Of a stretch of 64,000 bases of DNA, positions 43,978 to 52,405 are shown one piece after another; position 1 is the first letter of the stretch, and the number at the start of each line of letters is the position of its first letter. The notes under the pieces were generated by a model. That model saw only the letters and a program-made list of their open reading frames with translations. It was not told the DNA's origin and did not search any database. The DNA lies in the NCBI RefSeq assembly GCF_002224125.1, contig NZ_NCSM01000007.1, forward strand, positions 731,371 to 795,370, given 5' to 3'. The stretch comes from Streptomyces sp. NBS 14/10. Its GTDB lineage: Bacteria > Actinomycetota > Actinomycetes > Streptomycetales > Streptomycetaceae. Made by a program: the position numbers and the translations under genes.

Positions 43978-45300
43978 ATGGGGGGCACGGGACCCTTCCC
44001 CAGCTCCGCGGGGGAACCCGACAAGCCGGTCATGGGCCGCGAGGAGGTGGACCGCGTGCTGGCGAAGCTCGGAGCCGAACACGAGGCGATCGAGTCCTCG
44101 CTGCTCGCCCTCCAGGACCACGCGGGCCGCAGACTCCTGGAGGGCGCCGAGCTGACCGGCGTCACCAAGGACCGGTGGGCCACCACCGAGCAGGCCATCT
44201 CCCTGCTGTGGACGTATTTCGACGCCTATACGGACGCGCTGCACTCCGCCCGTGAGGTGCGCTCCCGCCACCGCTGGTCCACGCCCGGCGAGTTGGCCGA
44301 GCTCACCGGACTGCTGCGCGGCCCGGGCATCACGCTGCCCAGCAGCGCCTCGCTCACCGGCTCGCCGCTGCTCAGCGAGCAGCTGACGCTGGACGCGCTG
44401 GTCGTCCGGATGAACCGGTGGTACGCCGAGGCCCTTGATGTCATCGTCACGGCCGACGCCGTCTGGTCCGCGCTGCCCGCCCGTATCGACATGCTCTCCG
44501 CCGAGCTGCGCCGCACCCGTTCCCTCGCCCATTCGGTCGGGGTGCGCCCGGGCGAGCACCCCTCCGGTGACGACCTGGAGCGGATCACCGCGGAGCTGAC
44601 CTCGCTGCGCGCCGAGGTCGTCTCCGATCCGCTCGCCTTCTGGTCCGGCGCCTCGCCGAGCTCCGCGCCCGGCGGCGGCCGCCCCGACACCACCCGCTAC
44701 GACGCCGCGGCCCGCGCCCTGGAGGACGTACGGCGCGAGATCGAGGCGGTCCTCGATGTGCGGCAGGACGCGGAGCGGCGGCTGATGCGGCTGCGCGACG
44801 TCCTCTCCCGCGCGGACCGCACGCTCTCCGAGGCGCGGCAGGCGCGCGGTGAGGTGCTGGCCAAGATCGCGGCATCCGAGGTGCCGGCGGTCAGCGGCCC
44901 GCCGACGGTGCTGCAGGAGCAGCTGGTGACGGCGGCCGAGTACCGCAGGCGCGCCCAGTGGCACCGGCTCTCCCCGCTGCTGGAGTCCCTGGAGGAGCGC
45001 GCCGACGACGAGTTGCTGCGGGCCCGGGAGTCGCTGACCGCGGTGACCGCGCCGCTGGCGGTGCGCGCCGAGCTGCGCGGCCGGCTGGACGCGTACAAGG
45101 CGAAGGTCTCGCGCCATGGCATGGCCGAGGACCCGCTGCTGATCGAGCGGTACGACACGGCGCGCCGGATGCTGTGGAGCGCGCCCTGCGATCTGCGCGC
45201 CGCCGAAGCGGCGGTGCTGCGCTACCAGCATGCCGCGGCCGAGGCCCTGGTCCCGCGCCAGAAGGAGCCGCAGGACCGCAGAACAGGGGAGGCGCTGTGA
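43978..45300 (+). CDS. Helical/coiled-coil protein of the PknG locus
   Basis: A 440-residue protein with no recognised catalytic motif. It is rich in Glu, Arg, Ala and Leu, and long stretches (about 60-120, 180-230 and 250-420) are predicted helical with heptad-like spacing. It lacks a signal peptide and membrane helices, so it is cytoplasmic. It sits between glnH and pknG, and its stop overlaps the GTG of a 61-codon ORF that in turn overlaps pknG, so it is firmly in the operon. A role as adaptor between the GlnX/GlnH sensor and PknG is a reasonable inference, not shown. Confidence 0.8.
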   Translation: MGGTGPFPSSAGEPDKPVMGREEVDRVLAKLGAEHEAIESSLLALQDHAGRRLLEGAELTGVTKDRWATTEQAISLLWTYFDAYTDALHSAREVRSRHRWSTPGELAELTGLLRGPGITLPSSASLTGSPLLSEQLTLDALVVRMNRWYAEALDVIVTADAVWSALPARIDMLSAELRRTRSLAHSVGVRPGEHPSGDDLERITAELTSLRAEVVSDPLAFWSGASPSSAPGGGRPDTTRYDAAARALEDVRREIEAVLDVRQDAERRLMRLRDVLSRADRTLSEARQARGEVLAKIAASEVPAVSGPPTVLQEQLVTAAEYRRRAQWHRLSPLLESLEERADDELLRARESLTAVTAPLAVRAELRGRLDAYKAKVSRHGMAEDPLLIERYDTARRMLWSAPCDLRAAEAAVLRYQHAAAEALVPRQKEPQDRRTGEAL

Positions 45301-45482
45301 GCGTCGCACGCGCGGCCGCCGGGCCGCACACGACCGCGATTCGCCTGCTGTCGCCGCGCGGGCGGAGAAGCGAACCAAAAAGCACCGTGAGCGTCGCACG
45401 CGCGGCCGCCGGGCCGCACACGGGCGCGATGGCCGCACCTCTGCGCCGCGCGGGCGGAGAAGCGAACGGAGAAGCGCCGTGA
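45297..45482 (+). CDS. 61-codon ORF made of a tandem repeat, coupled to pknG
   Basis: This frame starts with GTG overlapping the previous stop (GTGA, 45297-45300) and ends with TGA overlapping the pknG GTG (45479-45482). It encodes 61 residues in which SVARAAAGPHT appears twice. At the DNA level a 36-bp word is repeated exactly at 45297-45332 and 45387-45422. A second word recurs at 45352-45375 and 45444-45467. A third partial copy (GTGAGCGTCGC) forms the pknG start itself. It could be a real small protein, a coupling device, or a dispersed intergenic repeat that landed in frame. Confidence 0.5.
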   Translation: MSVARAAAGPHTTAIRLLSPRGRRSEPKSTVSVARAAAGPHTGAMAAPLRRAGGEANGEAP

Positions 45483-47980
45483 GCGTCGCGGGTATGGGCA
45501 GGTGTCAGCGGCGTGGGTGCGGCGGGGCGTACGAGGACGTGGGCGGCGGTCAGCTGTACTGCGATACGTGCGGTATGGCCCCGGTCGTCTCGCGGGACGG
45601 AATGGTCGGCTCGTCGCCCACCGGTATCACCGGCGTGGGGCGCGGCGACCGCGGTAGCGGCTCGTCGGGCACCGGCTCCCGTTCCTCCTCGCGCCCGTCG
45701 TCGCGGTCCGCCTCGTCCCGGCGTTCGGTGTCCGGGCGGCTGTCCCGTTCGCTGGGGTCGGGGCGGTCGTCCTCGCGTTCGGTGTCGGTGCGCAGCTCCC
45801 GCTCCTCCGCCGTGGCCCGCTCCGGGCGCGGCCGCCTGGGCGCGGGCCTGGTCAGCGTGGACGAGGTGCCGCGCACCGACCCGCGGATGGCGGTGCTGGC
45901 CAATCCGGAGGTGCCGGAGCGCAAGCGGTTCTGCAGCCGGAGCGACTGCGGGGCGCCGGTGGGGCGTGCCCGCGGCGATCGGCCGGGCCGCACCGAGGGG
46001 TTCTGCACCAAGTGCGGCCATCCGTATTCCTTCGTGCCCAAACTGAGCCCTGGCGATATCGTGCACGGCCAGTACGAGGTGGCGGGGTGTCTGGCCCACG
46101 GCGGTCTCGGCTGGATCTATCTGGCCATCGACCGGGCGGTGTCCGACCGCTGGGTGGTCCTCAAGGGCCTGCTGGACACGGGCGACGAGGAGGCGCTGTC
46201 GGTCGCGGTGTCGGAGCGCCGGTTCCTCGCCGAGATCGAGCATTCCAACATCGTCCGCATCTACAACTTCGTCGAGCATCTCGATCAGCGCACCGGCAGC
46301 CTCGACGGCTACATCGTGATGGAGTACGTCGGCGGCAAGTCGCTGAAGGACATCGCCAACTCCCGCCGCGCGCCGGACGGCAGGCGCGATCCGCTGCCGG
46401 TCGAGCAGGCGTGTGCGTACGGTATCGAGGCCCTGGAGGCCCTGGGCCATCTGCACAGCCGCAATCTGCTCTACTGCGACTTCAAGGTCGACAACGCCAT
46501 CCAGCAGCAGGACCAGCTGAAGCTCATCGACATGGGCGCGGTGCGGCGGATGGACGACGAGGACAGCCCGATCTACGGCACGGTCGGCTATCAGGCCCCC
46601 GAGGTCTCGGAGCTGGGGCCGACAATCGCCTCGGATCTGTATACGGTGGCGCGCACGCTGGCCGTGCTCACCTTCGACTTCCAGGGTTATACGAACGTCT
46701 TCGCGGACAGCCTGCCCGACCCGGGGAACATCGAGGTCTTCCAGCGTTACGAGTCGTTCTACCGGCTGCTGGTGCGGGCCACCGACCCCGATCCGAACCG
46801 CCGGTTCGGCTCGGCGCAGGAGATGGCCGATCAGCTGACGGGTGTGTTGCGGGAGGTCGTGGCGCTGCAGACGGGGCGGCCCCGGCCGGCGCTGTCGACG
46901 CTGTTCGGGCCCGAGCCGCGGGTGGTGGACACCCAGTTGTTCGCCGAGCAGGGGCAGGACGCTTCGGCGCTCGGGGCCCGCGCCGGCCGGGGCCGGGCGG
47001 CCGCCGCTCCGCCCCGCCCCCAGGGCGTGCTCGCCCTGCCGCTGCCCGCGATCGCGCCGCTGGACGCCCGCGCCACCGCCTTGGCGCTGCCGGTGCCGCT
47101 GGTGGATCCGGACGACGCCAACGCCGGGTTTCTCGCCGGGCTGCTGGCCTCCGCCCCGACCGAGCTGCACGCGGCGCTGCGGGCGGCCCCCGCCGACTCG
47201 CTGGAGCTGCGGCTGCGCCGTATCCGCGCGCAGTTGGAGCTGGGCCACGCCCGGGAGGCGGGGATCGCGCTGGACGGTCTGGAGGCCGGCCATCCCGACG
47301 ACTGGCGGATCGTCTGGTGCCGGGGCCTGCACGCGCTGGCGACCGGGGACAACGAGACCGCGGCCCTGTCCTTCGACGCCGTCTACGACGCGTTCCCCGG
47401 CGAGCCCGCGCCGAAGCTGGCGCTGGGTGTGTGCGCCGAAGTGCTCGGCCAGTTGGACAATGCGGCGGAGTACTACCGGCTGGTGTGGACGACCGACCCG
47501 AACCATGTGAGCGCCGCCTTCGGGCTCGCCCGGGTGCTGTTGTACGCCGGGGACCGCGCGGGGGCGGTGGCCGCTCTCGAGTCCGTACCGGAGTCGTCCA
47601 TTCACTACACGGCGGCCCGGGTCGCGGCGGTGCGGGCCCGGCTGCGGCAGCGCGCCGCGCATGAGCCGCTGCTGGCCGATCTGACGGCCTCGGCCCAACA
47701 GGTCGAGCTGCTGGGCCACTTGGGTCTGGACGCGGTGCGGTACGAGCGGCTGTGCACGGAAGTACTGGGCAGCGCCCTGGATTGGGTACTGTCCGGCAGC
47801 AGCGGCGCGCCGCCGGGCGGCGCCCGGCCGTCCCTGCTCAGCAGCAGTCTGGACGAGCGGGGACTGCGCTTCGGCTTGGAACGCTCGTACCGGGTGCTCG
47901 CCAGGCTTGCGCAGCGCGGCGAGGAAAGGATCGAACTGGTGGAGCGGGCCAACCGTTTCCGCCCCAGGACGTGGGTGTGA
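45479..47980 (+). CDS. pknG: Serine/threonine protein kinase PknG with extra zinc ribbon
   Basis: Soluble Ser/Thr kinase of 833 residues matching mycobacterial PknG in order. An N-terminal zinc ribbon (Cys9, 14, 28 and 31) is extra. A Ser/Arg-rich linker follows, then the rubredoxin-like site (Cys152, 157, 176 and 179). The kinase domain has glycine loop AHGGLGWIYLA, Lys229, catalytic Asp334 in YCDFKVDN, and DMG with Asp351 (mycobacterial PknG has DLG). A TPR domain fills about 545-770. PknG controls nitrogen and TCA flux through FHA-domain targets. The start GTG has GGAG seven bases upstream and overlaps the repeat ORF. PP2C follows by 3 bp. Confidence 0.93.
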   Translation: MSVAGMGRCQRRGCGGAYEDVGGGQLYCDTCGMAPVVSRDGMVGSSPTGITGVGRGDRGSGSSGTGSRSSSRPSSRSASSRRSVSGRLSRSLGSGRSSSRSVSVRSSRSSAVARSGRGRLGAGLVSVDEVPRTDPRMAVLANPEVPERKRFCSRSDCGAPVGRARGDRPGRTEGFCTKCGHPYSFVPKLSPGDIVHGQYEVAGCLAHGGLGWIYLAIDRAVSDRWVVLKGLLDTGDEEALSVAVSERRFLAEIEHSNIVRIYNFVEHLDQRTGSLDGYIVMEYVGGKSLKDIANSRRAPDGRRDPLPVEQACAYGIEALEALGHLHSRNLLYCDFKVDNAIQQQDQLKLIDMGAVRRMDDEDSPIYGTVGYQAPEVSELGPTIASDLYTVARTLAVLTFDFQGYTNVFADSLPDPGNIEVFQRYESFYRLLVRATDPDPNRRFGSAQEMADQLTGVLREVVALQTGRPRPALSTLFGPEPRVVDTQLFAEQGQDASALGARAGRGRAAAAPPRPQGVLALPLPAIAPLDARATALALPVPLVDPDDANAGFLAGLLASAPTELHAALRAAPADSLELRLRRIRAQLELGHAREAGIALDGLEAGHPDDWRIVWCRGLHALATGDNETAALSFDAVYDAFPGEPAPKLALGVCAEVLGQLDNAAEYYRLVWTTDPNHVSAAFGLARVLLYAGDRAGAVAALESVPESSIHYTAARVAAVRARLRQRAAHEPLLADLTASAQQVELLGHLGLDAVRYERLCTEVLGSALDWVLSGSSGAPPGGARPSLLSSSLDERGLRFGLERSYRVLARLAQRGEERIELVERANRFRPRTWV

Positions 47981-47983
47981 TCG

Positions 47984-49378
47984 ATGTCGCAGATGCCGCG
48001 GCTGCCGGGAGTGGCAGCCTGCCCGACCTGTGAAGAGCCGCTGGAGTCGGGTGACAACTTCTGCGGCGTGTGCGGGGCCGATCTGGCGTCGGCCGCGCCG
48101 GATGCCGCCGATGCCGCCGTGGCCGCGGACCGGCCGGCGCCTCCGGTGAACGGAGCGGCGCGGGCCAGGCGGCAGGAGCCGGAGGACTATCCGCTCCCGG
48201 CCCCCGCCCCGGCGCCTCCGGCCGCCGCAGCGGGCCCGGCGGGCCCGGATGTCCCGGCGGCCTCGGATATCCCGGTCGCCTGGGACGTACCGGACGCGCC
48301 GGACGCACCGGATGTGCCGGACGGGCCAGGCGCGCCGACGACCGACCCCAGGGCCGCGGCTCCTGGGGAGCAACCAACCCCCGATACGCCTGCCGCACCG
48401 GGTACGCCGGGCACGCCGGGCATCGGACCGAACACTGACGCGAGCAGCGGCCGCCGCCTGTGCGCCGCGTGCCGGGAGGGCACCATCGACCAGGACGGAT
48501 ACTGCGACTCCTGTGGCCACGCCCAGCCACGGGACCGCGACCACATGGAGCGGGAGTTGGCGGGCGTCGCGGCGGCCAGCGACCGCGGTCTGCGCCACCA
48601 TCGCAACGAGGACGCGTTCGCCGTGTCCTCCGCCGCGCTGCCCGACGGTTCACCGGCCGTGCTCGCGGTCGTCTGCGACGGAGTCTCCTCGGCGACCCGC
48701 CCCGACGACGCGTCCGCGGCCGCCGCCCGCGCCGCGGGCCAGTCGCTGCTCGCCGCGCTCCCCCGTGGCGCCCATCCCCAGACGGCCATGAACGAGGCGA
48801 TCGTCGCCGCCTCCGAGGCCGTGAACTCCCTCGCGGCGGAGGCGGGCGGGGCGGGTGCGCACGACGAGGCCCACCAGCGCCAGCAGAACGCGCCGGCCTG
48901 CACCATCGTCAGCGCGGTGGTCACCTCCGGCATCCTGACCGTCGGCTGGATCGGCGACAGCCGCGCCTACTGGGTGCCCGACGACCGTTCGGCGTCGCCC
49001 GCCCGGCTCACCGAGGACGACTCGTGGGCGGCCCAGATGGTGGCGGCCGGTCTGATGTCCGAGGCGGAGGCGTACGCGGACGAGCGGGCCCACGCCATCA
49101 CCGGCTGGCTCGGCGCGGACGCCTATGAACTGGAGCCGCACACCGCGTCCTACAAGCCGGACCAGCCGGGTGTGGTGGTGGTGTGCACCGACGGCCTGTG
49201 GAACTACGCGGAATCGGCGCAGGACATGGCCCGCGCGCTGCCGCAGGACGCCCGCGCCCGGCCGATGCACAGCGCGCGCGTTCTGGTCGGCCACGCCCTG
49301 GAGGGCGGGGGCCACGACAACGTAACAGTGGCCGTACTGCCGTTCCCCGCGGAGCCCGGCGGGGCAGGCTCCGGCTGA
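47984..49378 (+). CDS. PP2C-type phosphatase with two zinc ribbons
   Basis: Ser/Thr phosphatase of 464 residues and the likely partner that reverses PknG phosphorylation. An N-terminal zinc ribbon (CPTC and CGVCG, about residues 13-32) is followed by a Pro/Ala linker and a second ribbon (CAAC and CDSCG, about 160-178). The PP2C catalytic domain has SDRGLRHHRNEDAF, VVCDGVSS, GWIGDSRAYWV, CTDGLWNY and GHDNVTVAV, carrying the metal-binding aspartates. There is no membrane segment. It begins 3 bp after pknG, so co-expression is certain. Confidence 0.9.
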   Translation: MSQMPRLPGVAACPTCEEPLESGDNFCGVCGADLASAAPDAADAAVAADRPAPPVNGAARARRQEPEDYPLPAPAPAPPAAAAGPAGPDVPAASDIPVAWDVPDAPDAPDVPDGPGAPTTDPRAAAPGEQPTPDTPAAPGTPGTPGIGPNTDASSGRRLCAACREGTIDQDGYCDSCGHAQPRDRDHMERELAGVAAASDRGLRHHRNEDAFAVSSAALPDGSPAVLAVVCDGVSSATRPDDASAAAARAAGQSLLAALPRGAHPQTAMNEAIVAASEAVNSLAAEAGGAGAHDEAHQRQQNAPACTIVSAVVTSGILTVGWIGDSRAYWVPDDRSASPARLTEDDSWAAQMVAAGLMSEAEAYADERAHAITGWLGADAYELEPHTASYKPDQPGVVVVCTDGLWNYAESAQDMARALPQDARARPMHSARVLVGHALEGGGHDNVTVAVLPFPAEPGGAGSG

Positions 49379-49433
49379 TCTCCGGACGGCCGGTCTGAGC
49401 CCAGGAGCGATTGAAGCCCAAGGAGCGGATCTG

Positions 49434-50867
49434 ATGGCCAACTTCGCCAAGTCCACCGTGCCGCGGTTCTCGGTCGAGGTCTACCAGAACGAGTACCTTC
49501 CCGAGGGCGGCCGCGAGGTGAACGCGATCGTCACGGTCACGTCCACCGGCGGCGGCACCACCGGGGGGATGCCCATCCCGGCGGCCCCTGCGACCCCGGC
49601 GCCCGCCGACCCCCGGGACCTGGGCGGCGCCCAGCCCCGGGACCAGAGCGGCGCGCCGCCCGGGGACCAGAGCGGCGGCGCGGCCGTGGTCATCATGGTC
49701 GACTGCTCCGGCTCCATGGACTATCCGCCGGAGAAGATGCGCAACGCGCGGGACGCGACCGCCGCCGCGATCGACGCCATCCGCGACGGCGTCGCCTTCG
49801 CGGTGGTCGCCGGCACGCACAAGGCGGAGGAGATCTTCCCGGGCGGGGGCCGGCTGGCGACCGCCGACCCGGTCACCCGGGCCCGGGCGAAGGACGCGCT
49901 GCGCGGGCTGAGCGCCGACGGCGGCACGGCGATCGGCACCTGGCTGCGCCTCGCCGACCGGCTGCTGGCGTCGGCCGACGCACCGATCCGGCACGGCATC
50001 CTGCTGACCGACGGCCGCAACGAGCACGAGGAGCCGGGCGAGCTGCGGGCCGCGCTGGACGCCTGCGCGGGCCGCTTCACCTGCGACGCACGCGGGGTGG
50101 GCACGGACTGGGAGGTCAAGGAGGTCACCGGCATCGCCTCCGCGCTGCTCGGCACGGCCGATATCGTGGCGGACCCCTCCCATCTGGCCGCGGACTTCAC
50201 GCGCATGATGGACGCCGCGATGGGCAAGGAGATCGCGGACGTGAGCCTGCGGGTGTGGACCCCGGTGGGCGCCGAGGTGGCGTTCGTCAAGCAGGTGGCG
50301 CCCGCGGTCGAGGACCTGACCGACCGGCGTGCCGAGGCCGGGGCGCGGGCCGGCGACTATCCGACGGGCTCCTGGGGCGACGAGTCCCGCGACTACCACC
50401 TGTGTGTGCGGGTGCCCGCGGCCGGCGTCGGGCAGGAGATGCTGGCCGCCCGCGTCTCTCTCGTACTGCCGCAACACGACCCGGGGCACGACCCGCGGCA
50501 CGCCGCGCTCCCGGCCACGCTCGCCCAGGGGTTGGTGCGGGCCGTGTGGACGGAGGACATGGCCGCCTCCACCGCGATGAATCCGCAGGTCGCGCACTAT
50601 ACGGGCCAGGCGGAACTGGCACAGGCCATCCAACAGGGCCTGGATGCCCGCAAAGCGGGCGATACGGACGGAGCAACGGCCAAGCTGGGGCGTGCCGTCC
50701 AGCTGGCGAACGCCTCGGGGAACGAGGACACGGCGAAACTGCTTGCGAAGGTGGTGGACGTCGTCGATGTGGCGACAGGTACTGTGCGACTGAAAGCGAA
50801 GGTCGCGGAAGCGGATGAGATGACTCTCGAAACGCGCTCCACCAAGACAGTTCGCGTCAAAAGGTAA
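49434..50867 (+). CDS. VWA-domain protein of the PknG locus
   Basis: Cytoplasmic protein of 477 residues with a von Willebrand A domain and an intact MIDAS metal site: DCSGS starting at Asp90, Thr165 in GGTAIG and Asp193 in LLTDGRN. An N-terminal beta-rich segment and a Pro/Gly insert (residues 40-80) precede it. The C-terminal 200 residues form a beta-rich region and an alanine-rich helical tail with TPR-like spacing. VWA proteins paired with kinases and PP2C phosphatases occur in Ter-type stress modules, where they act as metal-dependent scaffolds. It lies 55 bp after the phosphatase. Confidence 0.88.
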   Translation: MANFAKSTVPRFSVEVYQNEYLPEGGREVNAIVTVTSTGGGTTGGMPIPAAPATPAPADPRDLGGAQPRDQSGAPPGDQSGGAAVVIMVDCSGSMDYPPEKMRNARDATAAAIDAIRDGVAFAVVAGTHKAEEIFPGGGRLATADPVTRARAKDALRGLSADGGTAIGTWLRLADRLLASADAPIRHGILLTDGRNEHEEPGELRAALDACAGRFTCDARGVGTDWEVKEVTGIASALLGTADIVADPSHLAADFTRMMDAAMGKEIADVSLRVWTPVGAEVAFVKQVAPAVEDLTDRRAEAGARAGDYPTGSWGDESRDYHLCVRVPAAGVGQEMLAARVSLVLPQHDPGHDPRHAALPATLAQGLVRAVWTEDMAASTAMNPQVAHYTGQAELAQAIQQGLDARKAGDTDGATAKLGRAVQLANASGNEDTAKLLAKVVDVVDVATGTVRLKAKVAEADEMTLETRSTKTVRVKR

Positions 50868-50938
50868 CAAGAAGTAACGCGACAAGCACGCAAAACGGCA
50901 GTAAGCGCCGAGAACGGCACAAGAGGGGGAACACCGAC

Positions 50939-52252
50939 ATGCCGACCTGCCCTAACGGCCACCAATCAGCGGCCGACGACTGGTGCGAGGTGTGTGGCCA
51001 CCGGATGTCGGGGACGCCCATGCCCACGGGCGCCGTCCCCCCGCCTCCGCCACCGCCGATGCCCGGCCCGCCCGGGTTCCCGGGAAGCGCTCCGGGCCCC
51101 GCGGGCCCGGGAGGTCCCGGCGCCCCGGACGGCATGGGCTTCCCCGGCGGGTCGCCACCGCCGGGCGCCCCGGGACCCCAGGGCCCGCCCGGGGGCTACG
51201 GCTATCCGGCGCCCGCCCCGCAGCCGCCGGACGCCCAGGGACAGGGATTCCAGGGTCCGCCCGGGGGCTACGGCTACCCGGCGCCCGCCCCGCAGCCGCC
51301 GGACCCCACCTTCCAGGCGGAGCTGTGCCCTCAGTGCCGTACGCCCCGTGAGGCGCAGGCACCGTTCTGCGAGGAGTGCCGCTACAACTTCCTGACCCAG
51401 TCACCCACCTCGTACGCCCCGCCGCCCCCGCCCGGGTCCGGCGGCTTCCAGCCGCCGCACCCCCCGCAGCCGCAGCCGTTCCCGCCGCAGGGTCCCCACG
51501 GGGGTCCGGGCCCGGGCGGCTACCCGGCGGGCCCGCCGCAGCCGGGTCACCCGAGCCCGGGCGAGCCGCTGCTGCCCTCGCCGCCGATGCAGCAGCCTCC
51601 GGGCCCGTCCTTCAGCGAGGACGACTGGACGCTGCAGCCGCCGAACGCCGCGGGGCCCGCCGCGCCGCCGAACGCTCCCGCGCCCCCGTCGCCGTACGGG
51701 CAGCCGCAGCCGCCCCAGGCCCCGGCCCCGCCCGGCCCCGGCTTCGGCGGCGACTACCCGGGCGCCCCGGCGCCCGGACCGCACCAAGGGCCGCCCGCCC
51801 ACTTCACCCAGGGCAGCCCTCCGGCTCCTCCCGCAGCCGCGGCCCCCGCGGGGTGGGTCGCGTTCGTCGGCCCGGACCGTGAGTACTTCATGGCGATGAT
51901 GCACCGCAGCGGCCCGGAGGCGGCCGGTCTGAACCTCCCGGCCTACTCCCCCGAGCAGCAGCTCCCGCTCACCGGGCCGCAGATCACCATCGGCCGCCGC
52001 CGCCACAGCACCGGCGAGTCGCCCGATATCGACCTGGCGCGCCAGCCGGAGGACCCCGGGGTCTCCCACCAGCACGCGGTCCTCGTCCAGCAGCCGGACG
52101 GCGGCTGGGCGGTCGTCGACCAGGACTCGACGAACGGCACCACGATCAACGGCGGAGAGGACCCGATCCAGCCGTACGTCCCGATCCCCCTCCAGGACGG
52201 CGACCGCGTCCACGTCGGGGCCTGGACGACGATCACCGTACGCCGGGGATAG
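50939..52252 (+). CDS. Zinc-ribbon, proline-rich FHA-domain protein
   Basis: A 437-residue cytoplasmic protein. An N-terminal zinc ribbon (CPNGH and CEVCG) is followed by Pro/Gly linkers with a tandem 24-residue repeat, a second ribbon (CPQC and CEEC), a long Pro-rich region to about residue 300, and a C-terminal FHA domain (ITIGRRR; SHQHAVL; STNGTTING). FHA domains read phosphothreonine, so it is the natural reader of PknG or sister-kinase output. The ATG at 50939 follows AGAGGGGG. It is the last gene of the locus, closed by a strong hairpin at 52292-52340. Confidence 0.9.
   Translation: MPTCPNGHQSAADDWCEVCGHRMSGTPMPTGAVPPPPPPPMPGPPGFPGSAPGPAGPGGPGAPDGMGFPGGSPPPGAPGPQGPPGGYGYPAPAPQPPDAQGQGFQGPPGGYGYPAPAPQPPDPTFQAELCPQCRTPREAQAPFCEECRYNFLTQSPTSYAPPPPPGSGGFQPPHPPQPQPFPPQGPHGGPGPGGYPAGPPQPGHPSPGEPLLPSPPMQQPPGPSFSEDDWTLQPPNAAGPAAPPNAPAPPSPYGQPQPPQAPAPPGPGFGGDYPGAPAPGPHQGPPAHFTQGSPPAPPAAAAPAGWVAFVGPDREYFMAMMHRSGPEAAGLNLPAYSPEQQLPLTGPQITIGRRRHSTGESPDIDLARQPEDPGVSHQHAVLVQQPDGGWAVVDQDSTNGTTINGGEDPIQPYVPIPLQDGDRVHVGAWTTITVRRG
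51185..51304 (+). repeat. 72-bp tandem repeat inside FHA-protein gene
   Basis: The DNA at 51185-51232 recurs at 51257-51304 with very few changes, period 72 bp. It encodes the repeated word GGYGYPAPAPQPPD in the proline-rich linker. In-frame slippage can change linker length between strains. Confidence 0.75.
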
Positions 52253-52291
52253 GGCCGAGGACGGCATTCTCCCGGTATGACGCGGCACAGC

Positions 52292-52340
52292 CCGGTGGCG
52301 GGCGGCCGGCCGACTTCTTCGGCCGATAGCCCGCCACCGG
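52292..52340 (+). terminator. Terminator of the PknG locus
   Basis: CCGGTGGCGGGC (52292-52303) pairs perfectly with 52329-52340, and an inner GGCCGA-type stem extends it. It lies 39 bp after the FHA gene stop. Confidence 0.85.
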
Positions 52341-52405
52341 AGGCGCACCCTGCGTAGATTCCGGGCGGAACATCCGCTCACCGAGATGCGTGGAGGGTGT
52401 AAGTA

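Noticed and set aside
44891..48601. Very long open frame on the minus strand across the helical-protein, pknG and phosphatase genes
   Set aside because: It is the mirror of strongly coding plus-strand genes in GC-rich DNA. Its translation is Arg/Gly/Pro-rich with no domain, while the plus strand has complete kinase and phosphatase motifs.
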